From: Diprion similis
Lineage: Eukaryota; Arthropoda; Insecta; Hymenoptera; Diprionidae
Length of the DNA stretch: 64,000 bases
Assembly: GCF_021155765.1 (NCBI RefSeq)
Contig: NC_060108.1
Location: forward strand, 13,913,025-13,977,024
Reading direction: 5' to 3'
The first letter of the stretch is position 1, and every line of letters starts with the position of its first letter. The translations under genes were made by a program, and so were the position numbers. The notes under the pieces were generated by a model. That model did not search any database, had not been told where the DNA came from, and saw nothing but the letters and a program-made list of their open reading frames with translations. Shown here one piece after another: positions 49,631 to 59,238 of this stretch.

Positions 49631-52587
49631 AGAAGACCTCCTCGGCTCAGATGTTCTCCTGATACCAGGAGTAATTTTTCGCTGAAATTTCTCCGATTTG
49701 CTTAATTCTAAGCGGATGTAGCATGTAAGCAAGCGATCACAAGCCTTCTCAAGCAAGCAGGCATGCATCTAAGCACACAGTATCAACGTCGCAAGCAGTC
49801 AATCAAGCAGTCCCTGTTTTTGGAAGAGCTCCTCGGCTCAGATGTTCTCCTGATACCAGGAGTAATTTTTCGCTGGAATTTCTCCGATTTGCTCAATTCT
49901 AAGTGGCTGTAGCATGTAAGCAAGCGATCGAATGCCTTCTCAAGCAAGCAGGCATGCATCAAAGCACACAGTATCAACGTCGCAAGCAGTCAATCAATCA
50001 ATCCCTGTTTTTGGAAGAGCTCCTCGGCTCAGATGTTCTCCTGATACCAGGAGTAATTTTTCGCTAAAATTTCACCGATTTGACTAATTCTAAGCGGATG
50101 TAGCACGTAAGCAAGCGATCACATGCCTTCTCAAGCAAGCAGGCATGCATCAAAGCACACAGTATCAACGTCGCAAGCAGTCAATCAATCAGTCCCTGTT
50201 TTTGGAAGACCTCCTCGGCTCAGATGTTCTCCTGATACCAGGAGTAATTTTTCGCTGAAATTTCTCCGATTTGACTAATTCTAAGCGGATGTAGCACGTA
50301 AGCAAGCGATCACATGCCTTCTCAAGCAAGCAGGCATGCATCAAAGCACACAGTATCAACGTCGCAAGCAGTCAATCAATCAGTCCCTGTTTTTGGAAGA
50401 CCTCCTCGGCTCAGATGTTCTCCTGATACCAGGAGTAATTTTTCGCTGAAATTTCTCCGATTTGACTAATTCTAAGCGGATGTAGCACGTAAGCAAGCAA
50501 TCACATGCCTTCTCAAGCAAGCAGGCATGCATCAAAGCACACAGTATCAACGTCGCAAGCAGTCAATCAATCAATCCCTGTTTTTGGAAGAGCTCCTCGG
50601 CTCAGATGTTCTCCTGATACCAGGAGTAATTTTTCGCTGAAATTTCTCCGATTTGACTAATTCTAAGCGGATGTAGCACGTAAGCAAGCGATCACATGCC
50701 TTCTCAAGCAAGCAGGCATGCATCAAAGCACACAGTGTCAACGTCGCAAGCAGTCAATCGATCAGTCCCTGTTTTTGAAAGACCTCCTCGGCTCAGATGT
50801 TCTCCTGATACCAGGAGTAATTTTTCGCTGAAATTTCTCCGATTTGACTTATTCTAAGCGGATGTAGCACGTAAGCAAGCGATCACATGCCTTCTCAAGC
50901 AAGCAGGCATGCATCAAAGCACACAGTATCAACGTCGCAAGCAGTCAATCAAGCAGTCCCTGTTTTTGGAAGAGCTCCTCGGCTCAGATGTTCTCCTGAT
51001 ACCAGGAGTAATTTTTCGCTGAAATTTCTCCGATTTGACTAATTCTAAGCGGATGTAGCACGTAAGCAAGCGATCACATGCCTTCTCAAGCAAGCAGGCA
51101 TGCATCAAAGCACACAGTATCAACGTCGCAAGCAGTCAATCAAGCAGTCCCTGTTTTTGGAAGAGCTCCTCGGCTCAGATGTTCTCCTGATACCAGGAGT
51201 AATTTTTCGCTGAAATTTCTCCGATTTGACTAATTCTAAGCGGATGTAGCACGTAAGCAAGCGATCACATGCCTTCTCAAGCAAGCAGGCATGCATCAAA
51301 GCACACAGTATCAACGTCGCAAGCAGTCAATCAATCAGTCCCTGTTTTTGGAAGACCTCCTCGGCTCAGATGTTCTCCTGATACCAGGAGTAATTTTTCG
51401 CTGAAATTTCTCCGATTTGACTAATTCTAAGCGGATGTAGCACGTAAGCAAGCGATCACATGCCTTCTCAAGCAAGCAGGCATGCATCAAAGCACACAGT
51501 ATCAACGTCGCAAGCAGTCAATCAATCAGTCCCTGTTTTTGGAAGACCTCCTCGGCTCAGATGTTCTCCTGATACCAGGAGTAATTTTTCGCTGAAATTT
51601 CTCCGATTTGACTAATTTTAAGCGGATGTAGCACGTAAGCAAGCGATCACATGCCTTCTCAAGCAAGCAGGCATGCATCAAAGCACACAGTATCAACGTC
51701 GCAAGCAGTCAATCAATCAGTCCCTGTTTTTGGAAGACCTCCTCGGCTCAGATGTTCTCCTGATACCAGGAGTAATTTTTCGCTGAAATTTCTCCGATTT
51801 GACTAATTCTAAGCGGATGTAGCACGTAAGCAAGCGATCACATGCCTTCTCAAGCAAGCAGGCATGCATCAAAGCACACAGTGTCAACGTCGCAAGCAGT
51901 CAATCGATCAGTCCCTGTTTTTGAAAGACCTCCTCGGCTCAGATGTTCTCCTGATACCAGGAGTAATTTTTCGCTGAAATTTCTCCGATTTGACTAATTC
52001 TAAGCGGATGTAGCACGTAAGCAAGCGATCACATGCCTTCTCAAGCAAGCAGGCATGCATCAAAGCACACAGTATCAACGTCGCAAGCAGTCAATCAAGC
52101 AGTCCCTGTTTTTGGAAGAGCTCCTCGGCTCAGATGTTCTCCTGATACCAGGAGTAATTTTTCGCTGAAATTTCTCCGATTTGACTAATTCTAAGCGGAT
52201 GTAGCACGTAAGCAAGCGATCACATGCCTTCTCAAGCAAGCAGGCATGCATCAAAGCACACAGTATCAACGTCGCAAGCAGTCAATCAAGCAGTCCCTGT
52301 TTTTGGAAGAGCTCCTCGGCTCAGATGTTCTCCTGATACCAGGAGTAATTTTTCGCTGAAATTTCTCCGATTTGACTAATTCTAAGCGGATGTAGCACGT
52401 AAGCAAGCGATCACATGCCTTCTCAAGCAAGCAGGCATGCATCAAAGCACACAGTATCAACGTCGCAAGCAGTCAATCAATCAATCCCTGTTTTTGGAAG
52501 AGCTCCTCGGCTCAGATGTTCTCCTGATACCAGGAGTAATTTTTCGCTGAAATTTCTCCGATTTGACTAATTCTAAGCGGATGTAGC
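49631..52587. repeat. L block 3 (15 x 191 + 92 bp)
   Basis: Length 2957 = 15 full units plus 92 bp. Neighbouring units are close to identical. Confidence 0.93.
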
Positions 52588-52929
52588 ATTGCCCAATTAT
52601 AGGCATATAGTATAGGATGTATGAGTGCCTAATTATAGGCATCCCATCTTACGTACCGTCAGAGTGCCTAATTATAGGCAACCAATCTTGTGTCTTATTG
52701 GAGTGCCTAATTTTAGGCAACTAGTCTTGTGTATAATTGAAGTGCCTAATTATAGGCAACCGTCATGTGATTTATTGGAGTGCCTAATTATAGGCAACTA
52801 ATCTTGTGTAACATTGGAGTGCCTAATTATAGGCAACCAATCTTACGTCACGTAAAAGTGCCTTATTATAGGCAACCAATCTTACGTCACGTAAAAGTGC
52901 CTTATTATAGGCAACCAATCCCGTTACTT
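52588..52929. repeat. S block 4 (9 units)
   Basis: 342 bp, one base shorter than block 3 through a single deletion in the fifth unit's spacer. Confidence 0.92.
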
Positions 52930-53021
52930 AGAAGACCTCCTCGGCTCAGATGTTCTCCTGATACCAGGAGTAATTTTTCGCTGAAATTTCTCCGATTTGA
53001 CTAATTCTAAGCGGATGTAGC
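52930..53021. repeat. L block 4 (92-bp remainder only)
   Basis: The L remainder alone, with no full unit, joins two S blocks at the same points as the longer L blocks. Confidence 0.92.
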
Positions 53022-53364
53022 ATTGCCTAATTATAGGCATATAGTATAGGATGTATGAGTGCCTAATTATAGGCATCCCATCTTACGTACCGTCAGAGTG
53101 CCTAATTATAGGCAACCAATCTTGTGTCTTATTGGAGTGCCTAATTTCAGGCAACTAGTCTTGTGTATTATTGAAGTGCCTAATTATAGGCAACCGATCA
53201 TGTGATTTATTGGAGTGCCTAATTATAGGCAACTAATCTTGTGTAAAATTGGAGTGCCTAATTATAGGCAACCAATCTTACGTCACGTAAAAGTGCCTTA
53301 TTATAGGCAACCAATCTTACGTCACGTAAAAGTGCCTTATTATAGGCAACCAATCCCATTACTT
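53022..53364. repeat. S block 5 (9 units)
   Basis: 343 bp in the same unit order as blocks 3 and 4. Confidence 0.92.
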
Positions 53365-54006
53365 AGAAGACCTCTTCGGCTCAGATGTTCTCCTGATACC
53401 AGGAGTAATTTTTCGCTGAAATTTCTCCGATTTGCTTAATTCTAAGCGGATGTAGCATGTAAGCAAGCGATCACAAGCCTTCTCAAGCAAGCAGGCATGC
53501 ATCTAAGCACACAGTATCAACGTCGCAAGCAGTCAATCAAGCAGTCCCTGTTTTTGGAAGACCTCCTCGGCTCAGATGTTCTCCTGATACCAGGAGTAAT
53601 TTTTCGCTGAAATTTCTCCGATTTGACTAATTCTAAGCGGATGTAGCACGTAAGCAAGCGATCACATGCCTTCTCAAGCAAGCAGGCATGCATCAAAGCA
53701 CACAGTATCAACGTCGCAAGCAGTCAATCAAGCAGTCCCTGTTTTTGGAAGAGCTCCTCGGCTCAGATGTTCTCCTGATACCAGGAGTAATTTTTCGCTG
53801 AAATTTCTCCGATTTGACTAATTCTAAGCGGATGTAGCACGTAAGCAAGCGATCACATGCCTTCTCAAGCAAGCAGGCATGCATCAAAGCACACAGTATC
53901 AACGTCGCAAGCAGTCAATCAATCAATCCCTGTTTTTGGAAGAGCTCCTCGGCTCAGATGTTCTCCTGATACCAGGAGTAATTTTTCGCTGAAATTTCTC
54001 CGATTT
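53365..54006. repeat. L block 5 (terminal, about 3.4 units)
   Basis: Starts in the common register but ends at a different phase, running into GCCTAATTTTACGTG and then unrelated sequence. This is the right edge of the composite array. Confidence 0.9.
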
Positions 54007-54016
54007 GCCTAATTTT

Positions 54017-54240
54017 ACGTGAAATCAGCATTCAGGCAGCATTATTCAAATTCGACAAAATTTAGACCTAAACTCCGAAGACGTCAGTCAGCCATACTTC
54101 CTTTGAAGTAAGCATAGTTTCGTCGGAGAACTGATTTGTATGATCCTCGCTGGAAGTATTGGACGTTCAGCAACCAGAAAAAGACAGCAAAGAAAACATG
54201 GGACGGACAGTTGAGGAAATATGAAGAAAACACACAGAAG
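54017..54240. repeat. Degenerate 312-bp-family fragment
   Basis: Shares order and wording with the 312-bp unit (AAATTCGACAAAATTT, a CTGATTTGTATGATC string, then a CAGCAACCAGAAAA region) but is strongly diverged and truncated. Confidence 0.55.
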
Positions 54241-54656
54241 TTCATTTTGACATTTATTTTAATTCAGGTTACATAAAAGATTACAGTGATATACATATCA
54301 TATCATATGGAGGTGCAGTGCACCTGTGCGTACTGCGGTTCTCAATATAAACTTAGGAACTACAATGATAACAATTCCATATACTACTTCTTACATTCAG
54401 TTTAGCGTATTTCACTCTTAAACCGTATTGTCATCGTCAGCATTGTTATGAAATAATAAATTATATTTGTGTACATTTTCTCTATCCGATTCCACAATAT
54501 TCGGTAATTTTATGACATACTATATACTTTTATCTGAATGCTTGTGTTAGGATAAGGACGTATCGAGCAAACTCAAACTTACAATAAACAAAACCTAACG
54601 TTGTAGTGGTTGTTATTTTCCTGACGCATCTTTTTGACAACCTGTTGCGAATTCCG
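54241..54656. other. Unique stretch between satellite families
   Basis: AT-rich; no gene or repeat recognised. Confidence 0.5.
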
Positions 54657-56843
54657 TGTTTTGCTGCGGTTCTTTTCAATTCGTTGTTTGCTGCCGGAAA
54701 TTTCTGGTCTCCGAATTAATTTGTATAACTGTTTCTTGGCTAATTGGAACCCCAGGTACTCAAAAAACACATTAAAAACAGCGTAGAACCAACAGCAGAG
54801 AATCGACGATGAAAATCTGCAGTTTTTTGGCTGTAACTTTTGATCCGTCGCTCGCAGCGCATTGGAACTGCGCTCAATCGATTTCTCTCGCAAAATTACG
54901 TCGGAATAGTGCCCTAAAGAATTAATTGCAGCACTTTCCAAAGTCGTCGAAATTTTCGCCAAAAATACAAAGGGGTTAGCCTTACTTTTTTTACGATTTT
55001 TGGAGCCGAAAATTTCTGGTCTCCGAATTAATTTGTATGACCGTTTCTAGGCTAATTGGAACCCCAGGAACTCAAAAAACACATTAAAAACAGCGTAGGA
55101 CCAACAGCAGAGAATCGACGATAAAAATCTGCCGTTTTTTGGCTGTAACTTTTGATCCGTTGCTCGCAGCGCATTGGGACTGCGCTCAATCGATTTCTCT
55201 CGCAAAATTACGTCGGAATAGTGCCCTAAAGAATTAATTGCAGCACTTTCCAAAGTCGTCGAAATTTTCGCCAAAAATACAAAGGGGTTAGCCTTACTTT
55301 TTTTACGATTTTTGGAGCCGAAAATTTCTGGTCTCCGAATTAATTTGTATGACTGTTTCTCGGCTAATTGGAACCCCAGGAACTCAAAAAACACATTAAA
55401 AACAGCGTAGGACCAACAGCAGAGAATCGACGATGAAAATCTGCCGTTTTTTGGCTGTAACTTTTGATCCGTTGCTCGCAGCGCATTGGGACTGCGCTCA
55501 ATCGATTTCTCTCGCAAAATTACGTCGGAATAGTGCCCTAAAGAATTAATTGCAGCACTTTCCAAAGTCGTCGAAATTTTCGCCAAAAATACAAAGGGGT
55601 TAGCCTTACTTTTTTTACGATTTTTGGAGCCGAAAATTTCTGGTCTCCGAATTAATTTGTATGACTGTTTCTCGGCTGATTGGAACCCCAGGAACTCAAA
55701 AAACACATTAAAAACAGCGTAGGACCAACAGCAGAGAATCGACGATGAAAATCTGCCGTTTTTTGGCTGTAACTTTTGATCCGTTGCTCGCAGCGCATTG
55801 GGACTGCGCTCAATCGATTTCTCTCGCAAAATTACGTCGGAATAGTGCCCTAAAGAATTAATTGCAGCACTTTCCAAAGTCGTCGAAATTTTCGCCAAAA
55901 ATACAAAGGGGTTAGCCTTACTTTTTTTACGATTTTTGGAGCCGAAAATTTCTGGTCTCCGAATTAATTTGTATGACCGTTTCTAGGCTAATTGGAACCC
56001 CAGGAACTCAAAAAACACATTAAAAACAGCGTAGGACCAACAGCAGAGAATCGACGATGAAAATATGCCGTTTTTTGGCTGTAACTTTTGATCCGTTGCT
56101 CGCAGCGCATTGGGACTGCGCTCAATCGATTTCTCTCGCAAAATTACGTCGGAATAGTGCCCTAAAGAATTAATTGCAGCACTTTCCAAAGTCGTCGAAA
56201 TTTTCGCCAAAAATACAAAGGGGTTAGCCTTACTTTTTTTACGATTTTTGGAGCCGAAAATTTCTGGTCTCCGAATTAATTTGTATGACTGTTTCTCGGC
56301 TAATTGGAACCCCAGGAACTCAAAAAACACATTAAAAACAGCGTAGGACCAACAGCAGAGAATCGACGATAAAAATCTGCCGTTTTTTGGCTGTAACTTT
56401 TGATCCGTTGCTCGCAGCGCATTGGGACTGCGCTCAATCGATTTCTCTCGCAAAATTACGTCGGAATAGTGCCCTAAAGAATTAATTGCAGCACTTTCCA
56501 AAGTCATCGAAATTTTCGCCAAAAATACAAAGGGGTTAGCCTTACTTTTTTTACGATTTTTGGAGCCGAAAATTTCTGGTCTCCGAATTAATTTGTATGA
56601 CCGTTTCTAGGCTAATTGGAACCCCAGGAACTCAAAAAACACATTAAAAACAGCGTAGGACCAACAGCAGAGAATCGACGATGAAAATATGCCGTTTTTT
56701 GGCTGTAACTTTTGATCCGTTGCTCGCAGCGCATTGGGACTGCGCTCAATCGATTTCTCTCGCAAAATTACGTCGGAATAGTGAACTCAAGAATTAATTG
56801 CAGCACTTTTCAAAGTCGTTGAAATTTTCGACAAAAATTCAAA
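54657..56843. repeat. 312-bp tandem satellite, homogeneous array (about 7 units)
   Basis: The landmark AGGGGTTAGCCTTAC recurs at 54971, 55283, 55595, 55907, 56219 and 56531, exactly 312 bases apart. The first and last units are more diverged than the inner ones. Two subtypes differ at GACCGTTTCTAGG versus GACTGTTTCTCGG. Because 312 is 3 x 104, a minus-strand frame runs through adjacent copies (283 codons at 55047-55898) until a TAG in the first subtype. I read this as a repeat by-product, not a gene. Confidence 0.95.
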
Positions 56844-57110
56844 GGTAACGCCCCACTATTTTCCGACGAATAATTTTTTGTTCCGGAATGGATCCGTATC
56901 GCCCTTTTTCAGCTATTTGAACCCCCAGACACTCAGAAAACAGTTTGAAAAGCGCGTCGGACAAACGCTCGAGATATCACGGAGGCCAGCGGCAGAGAAA
57001 TTACGGAACGAGGTCTGTCGTCATTTGGCTTTTGCATTTCATCCGTTGCTCGCAGTTTATCCGGACTGCTTGCAACTGGTTCCTTCCGCAAAATTCCGTT
57101 GATTCAGCGC
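56844..57110. repeat. Diverged 312-bp unit, right edge
   Basis: Retains CATCCGTTGCTCGCAG, GACTGCTTGCAA and CGCAAAATT strings in unit order with many changes. A further short trace (GTTACTCGCAGTTTAGCCG) occurs near 57762. Confidence 0.7.
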
Positions 57111-57709
57111 ATCAAAGAATCAATTCCGCCCGTACAAGTAGACACTTTTCAGACTTTTCATGTACCTCTAACTTTCAAACACTTATAAGTAAGACTCACG
57201 ATGCCTGAAAGACATTTGTGTCCCCTGGTGATGAAATGTAACTAATTTGATTTTTCTGTCCAACTGACCTTTCCATCAAATTCTCGTCAAATGAAGACAA
57301 CTTTGTGCTCGTTAACATTGTCTCGAAATACCCAGATACTTTGTTTGTCATATTTCCTACGTTTTATAAGTTTGATTGAAATAGTATTTGTTAATCCTCT
57401 GGTAAATAAAACATGCTATACCGGAGCTGAATCAGCATATTCCGAAAGTTTCCTTTCCACACTTTTACGACTTTTAATACACCTATATTTTCCCTTCAAA
57501 AGCATCAAATAATAACCCAATGGTTCGTGATTTCGTTTCGATATCAAATAATTAGCCGAGAAACTTTGTTCTATTCTAAATTTTCACCCGGCCCATAGAG
57601 ATAGCAGTTCAGATAAATTAGGAAACGCGCATTTGCAGCTCCGGAGGGTAAGAAATCATAGATTCAAACAAATACACTAACTGTTCTAAGTGATATCTTT
57701 TTTTTACAT
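57111..57709. other. Intergenic region right of the satellite
   Basis: About 600 bases, AT-rich, no gene. A string near 57637-57675 (GGAGGGTAAGAAATCATA) resembles one near 41820 on the other side of the satellite domain. Confidence 0.4.
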
Positions 57710-57715
57710 TTTATT
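57710..57715 (-). terminator. Poly(A) signal of the 89-residue cuticle-type gene
   Basis: Minus-strand AATAAA about 110 bases after the stop at 57827. Confidence 0.5.
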
Positions 57716-57826
57716 TGCCGTTGTTACTTAAATGCGTTACATATTTCCAAATTTTCGTAAAGCGTTACTCGCAGTTTAGCCGTGCTTGTTTCGTCAACAA
57801 TTTTTCACACTCCGTCCCGTGTCCTC

Positions 57827-58525
57827 TTACTGGTAGTACGCGTAAGGGTTAGCGTAAGCGCTAGCGTAGGGGCTGATGACGGCGGGATTGTAGGCATACG
57901 GGGAGACAGCCGAGTAGCTCAGAGGAGATGCGTAGCGGCCATAGGCGGGCACTGCGGAATAGGCGCCACTCACAGGAACGGAGCCAACGACCGCGGGAAC
58001 GGAATAGGTCGACACGACTGGAGATGTCAGAAGTCCTGGAGCTGGGGCAGCGACGGTGACGGCCACGAGGGCGGCGAGGACGAACTGAAAAAGAGCGAAA
58101 CGTTAGATATGTTAGACACAACAATGATACTAACATCTCTACTTTGCGTTGTCGTGAATGCGCATCAGCGGACTCCTGATTATAGGCAACTCAGAGTATC
58201 TGACCACTCTGGGATGCTCACAATCAGAGTGGACCGCAGAGTGGTGCGCATTCATGAAAACGCGCGATAATTATAATCGTTGGAAGTACGACACTAGGAA
58301 AGAAACTTTCCTTCGGTCGCTGACTAGAGTTTGCCGAGGACGATCCCTTCAATTAACATTGCAATTCCCGTAAGCGAATCGGCAAGTCTAGGGCACTGCT
58401 ATTATCTCCGCACCCTCGGTGCCCTTTATCTTGCGCAAAAAGACCACTCTCGGCAATCTTCAGTCAAAGCAAATCGGGTTACAGTGTTGACCAATGTATC
58501 GTGTATCACTCACCAGCTTGAACAT
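57827..58525 (-). CDS. Tyrosine/alanine/proline-rich cuticle-type protein, 89 residues
   Basis: Exon 1 is 58525-58514 (Met-Phe-Lys-Leu) and exon 2 is 58084-57827. The signal peptide MFKLFVLAALVAVTVA is followed by APAPGLLTSPVVSTYSVPAV, then a Ser/Tyr/Pro-rich body (YGRYASPLSYSAVSPYAYNP) ending YASAYANPYAYYQ. The signal peptide closely matches that of the 17.9-kb protein (VVLAALVAVASA). It is the last cluster member, separated from the others by the 16-kb satellite domain. A secreted structural role is inferred; no named domain. Confidence 0.78.
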
Positions 58526-58596
58526 GTTGAAGTGTGTGGTGTGGTAGTCTACCGGTTGCGATTGAACGAGTATGCTTTGCTAGCGATGAACCACCG

Positions 58597-58604
58597 CTTT
58601 TATA
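58597..58604 (-). promoter_or_regulatory. TATA box of the 89-residue cuticle-type gene
   Basis: Minus-strand TATAAAAG, 72 bases upstream of the ATG at 58525. Confidence 0.7.
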
Positions 58605-58609
58605 GTCCT

Positions 58610-59009
58610 CTGGAGCAGCGGCGAAACCAGCGACAAGCACCCGGCAATTGGCAAACGCCAAACCACGCCTCGTCCGTGTCCTTGAAAAAACATCGTACTC
58701 GTCCACCTCCGCCTCCATCACGCACGATCGCACGCACTTGAACGAGCAAACCTACAGGGGGGGTTCCAGACACGTCCAACTCGTTATAAATAACCAGCTC
58801 CAGTTTATTTCAACGAGACATATTCGCCTTGCAAAACAGCAGAGTTTTATTTTTCGGAGATGGAACACCGTGCTGCAGAAAAAAACACATCCGATCAAAG
58901 GCCTCGGAGACCTAGGTATTCTACAAAAAAAACAACACCCTAAACTGTCGGAGAAGGACGGGGCTTGGGATGAACGTTTTCGCAAAAAAATTTACCCGCG
59001 AGGTTTTAT
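58610..59009. other. Upstream region without recognised gene
   Basis: A 144-codon plus-strand frame (58648-59082) runs into the foldback element and has no recognisable domain. It was treated as chance. Confidence 0.4.
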
Positions 59010-59238
59010 ATACGGGGAGAAAATAGAAAAGCAGATTTTACTCAAAATTGCAGGAAAAAAGGGACACATCAGGTTTTTTTAGTAAAACCTTCTTCGTAAG
59101 ATGCAGACTTTACTCTAGAAACAGTGAAACCACACTAATTTGTTAAATTTATAGTCCAGAAATATATTTTACCAAGAACCTTGATGTGTCCCTCTTTTCC
59201 TGCAATTTTGATTCAATTCTGCGCTCTTCTCTCCGTGT
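59010..59238. mobile_element. Short foldback (MITE-like) element, about 229 bp
   Basis: The left arm, about 59010-59075, is the near reverse complement of about 59178-59238. The strongest match is TCAAAATTGCAGGAAAA, then GGGACACATCA, with only one or two differences. It continues outward with GCAGA and a CACGG/ACGGGGAGA-like end. There is no coding capacity. Size and symmetry fit a non-autonomous DNA transposon; no clear target-site duplication was seen. Confidence 0.6.

Larger units (their letters stand above)
44606..54006. repeat. Composite higher-order satellite of two interleaved tandem families (S and L)
   Basis: S blocks (about 39-bp units): 44606-44702 (decayed), about 44789-45092, 46904-47285, 49288-49630, 52588-52929 and 53022-53364. 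L blocks (191-bp units): 45093-46903, 47286-49287, 49631-52587, 52930-53021 and 53365-54006, plus a decayed L fragment at about 44703-44788. Each internal L block starts at AGAAGACCTC(C/T)TC and ends at GCGGATGTAGC. Copies are nearly identical in the centre and decayed at the left edge, as expected for an array homogenised by unequal exchange. The 64-codon frames in each L unit are by-products of the repeat. Confidence 0.95.

Noticed and set aside
44789-53364. CRISPR-like pattern: 16-base palindromic repeats with 23-base spacers
   Set aside because: The spacers are not unique; they recur in the same order in every S block. The host is a eukaryote, no cas genes exist, and the pattern is a satellite monomer.
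45627-53902. Many identical 64-codon minus-strand frames
   Set aside because: They recur once per 191-bp L unit, have no domain or splice context, and are by-products of the satellite.
54579-56522. 127-, 283- and 179-codon minus-strand frames
   Set aside because: They run through tandem 312-bp units because the period is a multiple of three. There are no start context, introns or known domain.
58648-59082. 144-codon plus-strand frame
   Set aside because: It overlaps the upstream region of a cuticle-type gene and ends inside the foldback element. No domain.
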